Shown here one piece after another: positions 19,999 through 29,871 of a DNA stretch of 64,000 nt (within the stretch, counting starts at the first letter, position 1; every line of letters begins with the position of its first letter). Below the pieces are notes generated by a model, which made no database searches, was not told where the DNA came from, and saw only the letters and a list, made by a program, of their open reading frames with translations. The DNA is taken from the NCBI GenBank assembly GCA_029246505.1, contig JAQWNC010000015.1, positions 62,001 to 126,000 of the forward strand, read 5' to 3'. This DNA comes from Arenicellaceae bacterium. GTDB taxonomy: Bacteria; Pseudomonadota; Gammaproteobacteria; Arenicellales; Arenicellaceae. The translations under genes were made by a program, and so were the position numbers.

Positions 19999-21474
19999 AT
20001 GGGCAACAAAACACGTATTTACACACTATTAGCAGCAACTTCATTGGCAGTAACTTCGCTGTCGTGTCTGACTGTTATACCTGCCCGTGCTACCGACTAC
20101 GATCAACTGCCGGATTTAGGCTCAAGCTCGGCAACTATAATCTCGGCACGCGAAGAACAAATGGTTGGAGACGATTTTATTCGTCGATCTCGGCAACAGC
20201 TAGACTTCGTCAACGACCCAGAATTACTAATTTTTATAAACGAAGTAGGGCATCGCGTTGCCGAAGCCAGTAATCATCCTGAACAGTCATTTAACTTTTA
20301 CTTAATCAACGATGATAGCTTAAACGCTTTTGCCGTTCCTGGCGGCCATATTGCCGTACACACCGGCTTGTTGCTCGAAGCAGAGAATGAAGATCAACTA
20401 GCGTCGGTATTAGCGCACGAAGTTGCCCATGTAACTCAACACCACATTGCACGTGGAATAGAAAAGTCTAAAGGCAATATCCTAACTACCTTGGCAACCG
20501 TACTCGCGGCGGCAGCGCTGGGTGGTCAGGCGGCACAGGCGGCACTTGTCTACGTAAATGCATCGGCGATCGAGAAACGATTAAGCTACAGTCGGGAATT
20601 CGAACGTGAAGCCGATTCAATAGGGATTCGTAGTCTATATGCCGCTGGTTATTCTCCAGATGAAATGCCAGGTTTTTTCAGAACTCTACAACGCTGGAGC
20701 CGCATTAAGGAAAGTGGCGCGCCTGAGTTTTTACGCTCTCATCCATTAACTATAAGCCGTATTTCAGAATCTGCAGCGCGCACGGAAAACTATCCAGATG
20801 TTCCCCTGGCCGATCAGACCAATTTTAACTACGCTAAAGCCAAGATACGCGCGATGTACGCAAAGAATATTCCATCTGAGCTTGCACTTATAGAGTCGGA
20901 AATCACAGAAACTGAAAATGCGGCGCCTGCTGACCTGCGATTCGCCTATTCGCTAATTTTAATGCGCGCCAACAAGTACGATCAAGCTAGAGCTGAAATC
21001 GCTGAATTGATATATCAATTTCCTGATCACGTTGGCTATAAACTTGCGCAGTCTGATATAGAACTCGAAGCCCAAAACTATGACCTAGGCATCGCACAAC
21101 TATCAGAAATTCGACAAAACTTATCTGACAACTGGTCGCACTACGAACAAACTGTTGATATGTACTATTCCAATGCCTTGGTATTGACCGAACGTTTTGC
21201 CGACGCCATTCCGGTGCTGCGAAAATCAATACGCAAGTCTCCAGACGAACCGCTATTCCATATTATGTTGGCCCGCGCCTACGGAGAGTCGGATGAGAGG
21301 CTTAAAGCCTATCAATCCCGCGGGGAGTACCATTATTTGAGCGGTAACCTTGGCTTTGCTCAAGCCCAATTTAAGCAAGCCGCCACATTGGCCACTTCTT
21401 ATTACGATAAAGCCAGTATTCAAGCACGGCTAGAAGATATAAAACGTCAATTTGTCATGCTTGGTGTTGAATAG
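19999..21474 (+). CDS. bepA: BepA-like periplasmic M48 metalloprotease with TPR domain
   Basis: BepA helps assemble or degrade outer-membrane proteins such as LptD. The 491 residues (E. coli 487) comprise a signal peptide (cleavage near PARA-TD), an M48 catalytic domain with HEVAH (residues 140-144), a second metal-ligand region (REFEREADSIG), and C-terminal tetratricopeptide repeats (about 300-490). The small overlap at its 3' end with a possible upstream start of the next gene is probably not used. Confidence 0.93.
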   Translation: MGNKTRIYTLLAATSLAVTSLSCLTVIPARATDYDQLPDLGSSSATIISAREEQMVGDDFIRRSRQQLDFVNDPELLIFINEVGHRVAEASNHPEQSFNFYLINDDSLNAFAVPGGHIAVHTGLLLEAENEDQLASVLAHEVAHVTQHHIARGIEKSKGNILTTLATVLAAAALGGQAAQAALVYVNASAIEKRLSYSREFEREADSIGIRSLYAAGYSPDEMPGFFRTLQRWSRIKESGAPEFLRSHPLTISRISESAARTENYPDVPLADQTNFNYAKAKIRAMYAKNIPSELALIESEITETENAAPADLRFAYSLILMRANKYDQARAEIAELIYQFPDHVGYKLAQSDIELEAQNYDLGIAQLSEIRQNLSDNWSHYEQTVDMYYSNALVLTERFADAIPVLRKSIRKSPDEPLFHIMLARAYGESDERLKAYQSRGEYHYLSGNLGFAQAQFKQAATLATSYYDKASIQARLEDIKRQFVMLGVE

Positions 21475-21532
21475 CGTACCCATCATTATCCCCTTGACGC
21501 TCCCCCCCCTACCGAAGCAGTCTAAAGCGCGA

Positions 21533-22177
21533 ATGATCCAAACCTTTTTAGCAAGCTTGCTATTGATTTCTGCAGTCTGTATTGCACAATCTGAACTCAT
21601 CAATGCAGAAATCCACCTTGCCGCCAGCCGCGCAGATTACGCCACAGTGCAGTCCTTACTCGATGCTGGTGAGAACCCCGATCAAGTAGGCGAACTAAAT
21701 AACACCGCTTTGATCATGGCCGTATTTTCCGCTGACCCACGTATGGTTGAGAGCCTCATTCGCGCAGGTGCTAATTTAAACCTCCAGGGAAACAATATGT
21801 ACACCGCCCTACATGCCGCTGTACACGTAAACAGCGGCCTATGTATGCAGCTCTTGGTGTCTGAGGGCGCGAACCCGAATCTCCCAGACTCGCTGGGGCA
21901 TACACCACTGCACCTTGCCGCTAGCTTTGGGAACCTGCGAGCAACCCAATCGCTCCTAAGCGCAGGCGCTAAACTTGAGACCATGGCTCACGGTAATCGT
22001 ACTCCACTGTTATTGGCGGCCGAACTTGGCCACACTATGGTGGTAAAAGAGTTACTGAAGCGAGGGGCAAACCCTAATGTCGTTTCAGTATGGGAGCAAA
22101 CTCCGTTGAATATGGCAACGGCTCACGACTACAAGGAAATTGTTACTTTGCTAAAAACCGCTGGTGCCGTCAAATAG
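21533..22177 (+). CDS. Secreted ankyrin-repeat protein
   Basis: From the ATG at 21533 the protein has a signal peptide (MIQTFLASLLLISAVCIAQ) and about five to six ankyrin repeats of roughly 33 residues (NTALIMAVF, YTALHAAV, HTPLHLAA, RTPLLLAAE, QTPLNMAT). It is therefore a periplasmic repeat protein, likely for protein binding. A start at 21452 is possible but would destroy the signal peptide. It follows bepA by about 60 bp on the same strand; no specific partner can be named. Confidence 0.85.
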   Translation: MIQTFLASLLLISAVCIAQSELINAEIHLAASRADYATVQSLLDAGENPDQVGELNNTALIMAVFSADPRMVESLIRAGANLNLQGNNMYTALHAAVHVNSGLCMQLLVSEGANPNLPDSLGHTPLHLAASFGNLRATQSLLSAGAKLETMAHGNRTPLLLAAELGHTMVVKELLKRGANPNVVSVWEQTPLNMATAHDYKEIVTLLKTAGAVK

Positions 22178-22206
22178 GCTATTAGCCTAGCGCCAGACAA
22201 GTAACA

Positions 22207-22222
22207 AAGTTTTGCAAAACTT
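22207..22222. repeat. Perfect 16-bp palindrome between convergent genes
   Basis: AAGTTTTGCAAAACTT is fully self-complementary and lies in the 72-bp gap between the ankyrin gene and the convergent GAPDH gene. It lacks a GC-rich stem and a clear T run, so it would be a weak terminator; it may be a protein-binding dyad or chance. Confidence 0.4.
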
Positions 22223-22249
22223 AATTACGCCTGTTTAGGTGCAGTAGGC

Positions 22250-23701
22250 TTAAGTTCGAGCCGGAACTTCTGGATAATCCAGCCCTACGTATTGCTGCAT
22301 TAACCGAACCAGCTGATTACTATACCCAGCCTCATTGTCATACCAAACGTACAGAACAGCTCGGTCACCCTCCACTATTGTGGCCTCCCCATCTACTACC
22401 CCAGCAGCCGTTGTGCCTACCATGTCAGACGACACAACTTCGGTCGACCAAGTAGAGCCGATTTGATCCTGGTAGCGTGAGTTGTACGAAACATCGCGTA
22501 AAAAATTATTCATTTCTTCACGTGTAGTTTCCCTACCCAAATTAAGATTGGTGACCACCATCGAAACATTTGGCGTCGGCACCCGAATTGCGTTGCCAGT
22601 CAATTTACCTGCTAACTCGGGAACTGCTTTAGCAATCGCTTTAGCTGCCCCGGTAGAAGTCAACACCATATTCAGCGGCGCACTTCTACCTCTTCTATCT
22701 GCAGAATGATAATTGTCGATTAAGTTCTGATCATTGGTATAAGAGTGAATCGTCTCTACGTGTCCAGACTTAACCCCAAACTTATCGTTAATTACCTTAA
22801 GTACCGGCACAATCGCGTTGGTCGTGCATGATGCTGCACTAAGAATATTGTCTTCGGCAGACAATATATCGTTGTTAATGCCATACACTATATTTTTAAT
22901 ATCTCCCTTAGCTGGTGCTGTCAAAAGAACTTTAGCGACCCCTTTCGCCTTAAGGTGCTGGCCGAGGCCCGCTTCATCTTTCCAGACGCCGGTGTTATCG
23001 ACAACCAGTGCATCATTAATCCCATACACGGTGTAGTCTATCTTACTTGGCGAACCCGCGTAAATAAATTGAATATAGTTTCCATTTACTACTAAAACCC
23101 GCTTTTCTCGATCCACCGACACAGAACCTTCAAAGTTACCGTGCACAGAATCACGGCGAAGTAAACTCGCACGTTTAAGTAAATCTGCTACTTCATCTCC
23201 CTTGGAACGGACCACCACAGCACGAAGCCGCATTTTCTCACCTGAGCCTGCTCGATCGACCAGTAAGCGGGTCAAAATTCGACCAATTCGACCAAAACCG
23301 TATAACACTACATCTTTTGGCTCTATATCGCGCTCATCGCAGCCATCCATTACAGTAGTAAGGCGGCTGTTTAAGAAAGCATCCATATCGGATTGCTCCC
23401 CGACTAGATATTCTTGCGCCAACTTCCCCAAATCTAAACGAGCAGGACACAAGCTCAATTCACCAATTTTCTGTAGCATTTCAAAACTGACTTTAATATC
23501 CAACTCATTGCCGACTATAAGCCGCGCAAAACGATGTGCCTTTACGATATCAATGGTCGTTGCTGGCACCATCTTTCGGCCAAACATTCGTAACACTAAA
23601 CCGCGCTGACGATACAAAAGTCCCAGTATCGGAATCATTTGTTCCGCTAAAGTAATTTTTTCGTTCCAGGCGTCTAAGTGGGAATCGATAACCTCACGCA
23701 C
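22250..23701 (-). CDS. Glyceraldehyde-3-phosphate dehydrogenase, long form with N-terminal extension
   Basis: The C-terminal 350 residues are a canonical GAPDH: NAD-binding GFGRIGR (about 132-138), catalytic cysteine in SAASCTTNA, substrate-binding region TGAAKAI, and WYDNEAGYS near the end. It is preceded by a roughly 125-residue helical extension not found in GapA. Such 460-480-residue GAPDHs form a known gammaproteobacterial group whose role (glycolytic or gluconeogenic) is less clear. The start is GTG with a GGAG site 9 nt upstream; the leader contains a GAGTGG/CCACTC hairpin at about 23729-23745. Confidence 0.92.
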   Translation of the reverse strand: MREVIDSHLDAWNEKITLAEQMIPILGLLYRQRGLVLRMFGRKMVPATTIDIVKAHRFARLIVGNELDIKVSFEMLQKIGELSLCPARLDLGKLAQEYLVGEQSDMDAFLNSRLTTVMDGCDERDIEPKDVVLYGFGRIGRILTRLLVDRAGSGEKMRLRAVVVRSKGDEVADLLKRASLLRRDSVHGNFEGSVSVDREKRVLVVNGNYIQFIYAGSPSKIDYTVYGINDALVVDNTGVWKDEAGLGQHLKAKGVAKVLLTAPAKGDIKNIVYGINNDILSAEDNILSAASCTTNAIVPVLKVINDKFGVKSGHVETIHSYTNDQNLIDNYHSADRRGRSAPLNMVLTSTGAAKAIAKAVPELAGKLTGNAIRVPTPNVSMVVTNLNLGRETTREEMNNFLRDVSYNSRYQDQIGSTWSTEVVSSDMVGTTAAGVVDGEATIVEGDRAVLYVWYDNEAGYSNQLVRLMQQYVGLDYPEVPART

Positions 23702-24051
23702 GTCGCTTATCTCCGTAAATGGTGTTGCTGAGTGGCTGAACCACTCTTTAAGCTAAAATTCGGGGGGCCTGAATAATACCAAATTCAGTTTGAAAATAGT
23801 CAGTAGTGACCAACAAAAACCTAAATCATAGTAATTAATTGACTCAATTGTTCGCTAAGCGCTGTGCAATAACAAATATGGCGGCTTAAATATGTTCGAT
23901 GCGGCTAAACACGCCTATTGACGCGATATTTTTGAACCTTGATATCGCCAATTCGGAAAACCAAATTAAAGCTAAATGTGCAGTTCTCATCTACTATACA
24001 AGAAGTAAGCTGACTAAGCGGTCACCTCGTGGTACAAACCACAGGTTCTTG

Positions 24052-25035
24052 ATGCGATTCGAAAAATTTGATCCTATGGCTACTTATTCCAATTTACTAA
24101 AACGTCTACTTGTTATTTGTTTGTGCATGGCTATTGCTAGCTGCTCTCGAACCGGGGATGAGGTTGTGGTCGACCCAACCTTGCGCGAATCAGTATTAAT
24201 CTCAGCGCCAGAGTTAACCGGACAAGTTACAAATCCAGTTTACCGAATTCTCGATATTGCTCAGGTTCCTGAGGAATACGCACGCGGGCATATCGATGGT
24301 GCACTTTTTGTTGATTGGCGCACCGAAATGATAGACCCCGAAACTCCGAAGCTATTTAACTTACCTCCACAAGCAATGTACGAAAGCTTAATGGACCGAC
24401 TCGGAATTAGCCCGGAATCAACGGTAGTACTATACGATAATTTTAACAGTCGGTTTGCAACGCGGATGTTTTGGACCATGCGATATTATGGCCATAGCTC
24501 AATTAAAATATTGGATGGCGGCCGTGGTGCCTGGCAGGCAGCCGGGCTCGAATTAGTCACAGAAATACCAAGTGTAACCGCTAGCGATTATAGAGTATCG
24601 ACCATCAACACTGAATTACTCGCTGAAATGCCGTTTATTAAATCGCGCTTGGCAACTGATGGCTTTGGCCTAGTAGATGGCCGACCGCACACACAATACA
24701 CCGGGGAGGCTCCAGGAACCGTATATCACACCGGCAGTGAGCACGCTGGACGGGGCCATATCTACGGGGCTCAGAATGTACCTTGGGCAACAAATTTTAA
24801 TGAAGACGGTAGCTTCAAAAATAATGCTGAGCTGCTGGAACTGTACGCTCCGCATGGCCTAACACCCGATAAAACAATTGTTACCTACTGCAATGAAGGC
24901 CTTCACGCATCTCCGCCATGGTTCGTAATGCACGAACTACTAGGCTACCCAGACGTCAAATTATATGACAGTTCAATGGGCGAGTGGGCGAATCAAGCAG
25001 AACCCAATCTAATTCTCGGCGAACATTGTATGTAA
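24052..25035 (+). CDS. Rhodanese-like sulfurtransferase, lipoprotein
   Basis: Two rhodanese domains in tandem, as in thiosulfate/3-mercaptopyruvate sulfurtransferases. The C-terminal domain has the active-site loop CNEGLHA; the N-terminal domain has DNFNSRFA with no cysteine and is the usual inactive half. A lipobox (IASC) after a hydrophobic stretch suggests membrane anchoring outside the cytoplasm. I prefer the ATG at 24052, which has AGG upstream; 24076 is possible, and an ATG at 23899 gives a non-signal extension. The 350-bp gap upstream (23702-24051) holds only the GAPDH leader; I see nothing else there. Confidence 0.82.
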   Translation: MRFEKFDPMATYSNLLKRLLVICLCMAIASCSRTGDEVVVDPTLRESVLISAPELTGQVTNPVYRILDIAQVPEEYARGHIDGALFVDWRTEMIDPETPKLFNLPPQAMYESLMDRLGISPESTVVLYDNFNSRFATRMFWTMRYYGHSSIKILDGGRGAWQAAGLELVTEIPSVTASDYRVSTINTELLAEMPFIKSRLATDGFGLVDGRPHTQYTGEAPGTVYHTGSEHAGRGHIYGAQNVPWATNFNEDGSFKNNAELLELYAPHGLTPDKTIVTYCNEGLHASPPWFVMHELLGYPDVKLYDSSMGEWANQAEPNLILGEHCM

Positions 25036-25125
25036 AGCAGCAACTTTTTTGATCTGGCAGAATTGAACAAACAAAGCACCGAAATACTATTATACGGCGT
25101 CAGGATCTCTTATAGAATTGAACTC

Positions 25126-26133
25126 TCACTCTTGCGGCGCCAACAAGTTTTCCATCGTTTGGGTAAATTGGTCAGCCTTAAAACTGGCAAATTGAAATTC
25201 CCAGCCATCAACCGCGCGCCGAAAACCTTCAAGCTCGGCATTAGATAAAACAGTAGATTGCTGATCTGTGGGAGTTACTTCCAACCGAAACCAACTAATC
25301 TCTTCGTCTGCCTCATCAATATATCGACTAGACACGATTTGAGTTTCATCACTTAACCTAAAAGTCGTAGTCGTATCTGCCGGCTTGACGGTTTGTACTG
25401 ATTCGATCTGAGCTCGAACCTTTTCAAAGTTAAGCCCAAATAGCGCCGCGCCGATTGAATCTAATATAGAGGCGTACTTAAGCGAGCGGCCTTCTGGCAG
25501 CTCACTCAATAGATACGAAACATCGTCGCCGAGAATTATGTTCACAGATTCACCATTGCTATGCACAATACTAACTTCGAGCACATCGCTTGCATCGATG
25601 TTGGTCAATTCAGTGTTCAACCAAGTAGTAGCATCAAAGCTTATGTTTACATCGGCATCTACTAACCAAGCAGTAGACTGATCGACTTGTCGCGCGTAGC
25701 GGTAAGATCCTGGGGTGTCACCAAAAAGTATGGCCGCCTTACCCGTATCCCAATCAAGCGTTAATTCAACTGTATTTCCTTCTGGCGAGACTCCTTCAAC
25801 GCCAAGGCGTTTATAGTATTCAGGCTTTGAAGTCTTTTCTTCAATCGTCCTGGCAGAAGCGATGGTTCGCAGAAACACAGCCAGCTGCGCAGTATCCACC
25901 AAATAGTTCTGAGCCTGTGCCAATACCCAGTCACCAGAGGCGTTCCGCTCAATTAGCAGTTGATCTGTACCATTGCGTAATTCAAGTTTGTGAATATCAT
26001 CAAGCCGAGAATCAACTTCTGGCACGAATAAATTACCATTGCTGATCATTTCATCCTTATTTTGTAATACTAGAACTAGCATCAGCATTACCAAAATAAC
26101 TGCCGACAATCTAATCAATGATGACTTGCTCAT
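25126..26133 (-). CDS. DUF4340 protein of a Gld-type ABC system
   Basis: A 335-residue protein with one N-terminal membrane segment (about residues 7-24) and an extracytoplasmic repeat-like region (LELRNGTDQLLIERN, GKAAILFGDTPG) typical of DUF4340. It is the last gene of a four-gene minus-strand operon after the GldG-like gene, a setting in which DUF4340 proteins are usually found. Role unknown, presumably an accessory of the transporter. Confidence 0.85.
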   Translation of the reverse strand: MSKSSLIRLSAVILVMLMLVLVLQNKDEMISNGNLFVPEVDSRLDDIHKLELRNGTDQLLIERNASGDWVLAQAQNYLVDTAQLAVFLRTIASARTIEEKTSKPEYYKRLGVEGVSPEGNTVELTLDWDTGKAAILFGDTPGSYRYARQVDQSTAWLVDADVNISFDATTWLNTELTNIDASDVLEVSIVHSNGESVNIILGDDVSYLLSELPEGRSLKYASILDSIGAALFGLNFEKVRAQIESVQTVKPADTTTTFRLSDETQIVSSRYIDEADEEISWFRLEVTPTDQQSTVLSNAELEGFRRAVDGWEFQFASFKADQFTQTMENLLAPQE

Positions 26134-26206
26134 GTAGCGCTCCCAATTAATCTTACTTTTAATACCATCAATTAGTAATTAGCAGTTATTAACCAACGGT
26201 ATAAAC

Positions 26207-28177
26207 CTACGCGCTCGAACGAGCTGAACGTTTACCAAAATGGACCATCACACCAAATACTAAAATTAAAAGCGGCACCAAGCCTATATTTACTGCTTTT
26301 AACAAACTCCCTAATCGATCAATATCCTGATCTAAATTTCGGCGCACAGCACGGAGCTCGGTTCGAATTCGACCTCGTTCCTGCAAAAATCGATCTAACT
26401 CTGTTTGTTGTTGTGGCGTAAACGCCATAGTGTCAGAACCTTCCTGACGATTACTTTGCAGCTCACCCAGGCGCTGTTCCAAACGAGCTAATTCAGTTTG
26501 TAGCGTTTGCTCAGTTTCTCGATACTGTTCCTCGGCAGACACCCGCATCCCCTCTACTAAAGTAAACGGGCGATTGGTTGTTCCTCGACTTCTCACATTT
26601 ATCAAATCTGCAGAACCGGTAAGATTATCCAAAGCGTTAATAACAAAATTGCCATTATCTGCAAACGCAGAAGGTATACGCTGGCCAAAGAAACTTTGCA
26701 CCTGAACCCACAATCGATCACTTAAGAAGTCCACATCGGCCACAATAACCATTTGGCTATCAGCAACAGATTCGAGTAAATGTTTTGGATATTCCTTCTT
26801 ATCTACCCCTTGCCGGTCCGACTCCGGATTCACTACACCAACTGGACGACCCTCTGGGAAGGCCGTTTTAATCGGTCCGGAAAAACGCGCGGCAATTACC
26901 CGAGTCTCACCAATGCCATCAAATTGATCAAACAGAGCTTGTGGGTCCTGACTAAATTGAAACAGCATGCTCTCAACCGTTTCTGTTCTGTCGCTAGAAT
27001 TAATCAGTGGCTGCATTAACAAAGAGCTTTGCTCATTCAAACTTAAATAACCCGCAGCAGATACATTTACGGTTTCTAATTCGGCAGTAATAATATCATC
27101 GCTGTCGATCGTTTCATCTGTAGCGCCAATAATCCCCGGATGCTTAAGCGGCTGTCCTCCGGGACCGGAAACAGCCAGCGCATAAACAGGATCCAAGACA
27201 ACCTGATCTATCAAAAACTCCAACCCCCACGCCTCAAATATTTTTCCTAAAGTTGAAGCTCCAGGCTGTGGCGGCATTCCCTGCCCCATTGGTTCACCGG
27301 GAGCCGCTTCGGCCAACGGATCAACAAATATCAATGCCTTGCCACCGGCCAAAAGATACTGGTCAATGCTATACAAAGTCTCGTCGCTGAAGCCCGTAGG
27401 GTGAATAAGCCAAAGCAAACTAATATCTTCGTCAATCTCTGTCACAGATTGACCAATCTCCTGCACGTCAAATAATCCGCGAGCCTGTTCGACAACCATC
27501 CACGGTTGACTCGGCTGCCCGGTTCTCGGATCTATTGCTCCGGTGACATTGACACTACTTAACAGCCCAATTTTAGTTCGTTCCGGTGTGGCTAAATTTG
27601 AAACTAATTTAGCCACATCGTACTCAAGAAATGACTCCCGAACTGGGGCAAAGAAAGGGATATTTTGTTCATCACCAATTGTATTGGTACCTACCAACCC
27701 TAGATAAAGAGGGTCTTCGCCAATGCCGCCAGACACTCCTTGCAAACCATATTGCGCAGCACGGTCTTCATCTTCCGAAAATGGCACCGGATCAAATTCG
27801 CTTAGCTTTAATTTACCGTTACTTCGATCCTCAAACTCCCGAAGTATTTCACGAACCCGCTGAGCATACCCACGTAAACTTTGCAGGTCTTCGCTGGCCT
27901 GATCAGAAAAAAATAAATATAAATTTATCGGCTCCTCAATACTTGAAAGTAACTTTTTGGTTCCATCTGAAAGGGTATAAAGTTTATTTTCAGTTAAATC
28001 GATCTTCCAGCCGTTGAACAACAAGTTACTGAGCATAACTGCGACTACAAAACCAATCGCTAGTAAAGCAAGGCTTAGCCCGGCGATTTTATCGCTCTTC
28101 TTTGCTCCGGGAATAGTAATTGCACCAGGAACAACGTTGTTCGAGTTCGAAGGTTTCTTAGCAGTAGTTTTTGTCAT
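26207..28177 (-). CDS. GldG-like ABC-type transport system auxiliary protein
   Basis: The 656-residue protein has an N-terminal span (about 30-52), a large extracytoplasmic region with the GldG/ABC-2 auxiliary pattern (KIDLTENKLYTLSDGTKKLL, then a domain ending around residue 530), a coiled-coil segment (about 550-610; LARLEQRLGEL) and a C-terminal span. In Bacteroidetes the family is named for gliding motility, but in proteobacteria it marks an export-type ABC system of unknown substrate. It follows the permease by 20 bp. Confidence 0.88.
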   Translation of the reverse strand: MTKTTAKKPSNSNNVVPGAITIPGAKKSDKIAGLSLALLAIGFVVAVMLSNLLFNGWKIDLTENKLYTLSDGTKKLLSSIEEPINLYLFFSDQASEDLQSLRGYAQRVREILREFEDRSNGKLKLSEFDPVPFSEDEDRAAQYGLQGVSGGIGEDPLYLGLVGTNTIGDEQNIPFFAPVRESFLEYDVAKLVSNLATPERTKIGLLSSVNVTGAIDPRTGQPSQPWMVVEQARGLFDVQEIGQSVTEIDEDISLLWLIHPTGFSDETLYSIDQYLLAGGKALIFVDPLAEAAPGEPMGQGMPPQPGASTLGKIFEAWGLEFLIDQVVLDPVYALAVSGPGGQPLKHPGIIGATDETIDSDDIITAELETVNVSAAGYLSLNEQSSLLMQPLINSSDRTETVESMLFQFSQDPQALFDQFDGIGETRVIAARFSGPIKTAFPEGRPVGVVNPESDRQGVDKKEYPKHLLESVADSQMVIVADVDFLSDRLWVQVQSFFGQRIPSAFADNGNFVINALDNLTGSADLINVRSRGTTNRPFTLVEGMRVSAEEQYRETEQTLQTELARLEQRLGELQSNRQEGSDTMAFTPQQQTELDRFLQERGRIRTELRAVRRNLDQDIDRLGSLLKAVNIGLVPLLILVFGVMVHFGKRSARSSA

Positions 28178-28197
28178 ATCTCTATCTCAGCCTAGCC

Positions 28198-28932
28198 CTA
28201 ATCAGCCTGTTTCATTTGCAAAACAACTGTATTGGCATACAAGAATACGCCTATTAACAGCACAAAATAAACGATATCGCGCAGGTCAATGACACCATTA
28301 CTTATACTTAAAAAGTGGGTCATAAAGCTAAGCGATGCAATCCCGTCAACAAGTATTTGTGGCGCCCAGCCTGAAAATAAATTCAGAACCAACGGAAACC
28401 CGGCTAGTAAAAACCCAAAGCAGACAACTACGGTCAATATAAAGGCAATAACCTGATTGCGCGTTAACGCTGACAAACAGGCCCCAATCGCCAAAAACCC
28501 CCCGGCCATCATTAAACTGCCAATATAGGCCGCCAAAATTGCACCATTATCTGGGGCACCAAGAATGTTTACCGTAATCCATATTGGAAAACTAAGCGCC
28601 AACGCAAGGCCCGTAAACATCCAGGCAGCTAAGAACTTCCCAAGTACCGCCTGCCACGGTGTTACTGGAAGCGTCATTAAAAATTCAATTGTGCCGGACT
28701 TACGCTCTTCAGCCCACAGGCGCATAGTTAACGCAGGCACCAGAAACAAGTACAGCCATGGGTGGTAATCAAAAAATGGCCTAAGGTCTGCTTGGCCTCG
28801 CTCATAGAAACTGCCAATTTCAAAGGTGAACGTTGCCGTAAGCACCAGAAAAATGATTAGAAAAACATACGCGACTGGCGTAGCAAAGTACTCTGCTAGC
28901 TCCCTATCAAATATAGCTTTGGTTACACTCAT
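28198..28932 (-). CDS. ABC-2 type permease (GldF-like)
   Basis: A 244-residue integral membrane protein with about six spans and the ABC-2/GldF permease signature (RLWAEERKSGTIEFLMTLPV near residues 75-95). Its start overlaps the stop of the ATPase gene by 4 bp. With the ATPase, GldG-like and DUF4340 proteins it forms a complete export-type complex. Confidence 0.9.
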   Translation of the reverse strand: MSVTKAIFDRELAEYFATPVAYVFLIIFLVLTATFTFEIGSFYERGQADLRPFFDYHPWLYLFLVPALTMRLWAEERKSGTIEFLMTLPVTPWQAVLGKFLAAWMFTGLALALSFPIWITVNILGAPDNGAILAAYIGSLMMAGGFLAIGACLSALTRNQVIAFILTVVVCFGFLLAGFPLVLNLFSGWAPQILVDGIASLSFMTHFLSISNGVIDLRDIVYFVLLIGVFLYANTVVLQMKQAD

Positions 28933-29651
28933 GCTGTTTTTCCTCCTGTTATTTCTCGAAATATATCGTCAAGCTTTCCAGTCGGGGATTCTAAAATAAG
29001 CTCACTCGGCGTCGCATCTCGCAAAATCTTACCTTCAGCAATAATCAAGGCACGAGTACACAACGCCTCAACTTCCTCGAGAATGTGAGTGGAAATCAGG
29101 ATTAACTTATTTGCCGACATCGATGTGATCAGCTCACGCACTTCGTGTTTTTGGTTCGGGTCTAACCCATCAGTTGGCTCATCCAAAATCAAAATATCCG
29201 GATCATGGAGTATCGCTTGCGCGAGTCCCACACGGCGTTTAAACCCTTTAGATAGCGTTTCAATATTCTGATCCAGAACTGATTCTAAATGAAGCGCCGC
29301 AATCACTTCGGCCATACGAGTTTCAAGTAAGTCACCACTAATATCTCTCACTTTTGCGACAAAGCCCAATAAAGAACGCGGCGTCATATCCGAATAGCTC
29401 GGCGCGCCTTCTGGCAGATACCCCATCCGCTTTCTAGCAGCTAAAGAGTCGGTTCCAACATCGTATCCGGCGACGGTAATCTGACCACTTGTGGGCGGAA
29501 TAAATCCAGTGATCATCTTCATTGTGGTCGATTTACCAGCGCCATTCGGACCTAATAGGCCAATAACCTCACCGGCAGCGCAATCAAATGAAAGCTCATC
29601 AACCGCAACAAACGATCCAAATTTCTTGGTTAGATTATTTACATTAATCAT
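28929..29651 (-). CDS. ABC transporter ATP-binding protein (GldA-like)
   Basis: The 240-residue ATPase shows Walker A (GPNGAGKST), the signature LSKGFKRRVGLAQA, Walker B (ILILDEPTDGLDPNQ) and the H-loop STH. The signature is LSKGF, as in many ABC-2 drug/polysaccharide-type exporters, not the canonical LSGGQ. First gene of the four-gene operon; a promoter should lie between 29652 and 29871. Confidence 0.93.
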   Translation of the reverse strand: MINVNNLTKKFGSFVAVDELSFDCAAGEVIGLLGPNGAGKSTTMKMITGFIPPTSGQITVAGYDVGTDSLAARKRMGYLPEGAPSYSDMTPRSLLGFVAKVRDISGDLLETRMAEVIAALHLESVLDQNIETLSKGFKRRVGLAQAILHDPDILILDEPTDGLDPNQKHEVRELITSMSANKLILISTHILEEVEALCTRALIIAEGKILRDATPSELILESPTGKLDDIFREITGGKTA

Positions 29652-29871
29652 ACGTATAACAAATCCTGAGAAGCTAATAAAAACCCAGTATACCAGTACT
29701 GTCTGATCTGGAGTATTGCGCCCTGAATGAGCATCTTATAGAAATAATCTTGCCTTCTGTTCGAATTTTTTCAAGGCGCTTATCTTAACAGTTTATCAAA
29801 GTCATCGCTTTACCCGATAAAGTTAATCGAACTAAACACCGTACATTTGATACTTGTTTTATAATCAGCCA

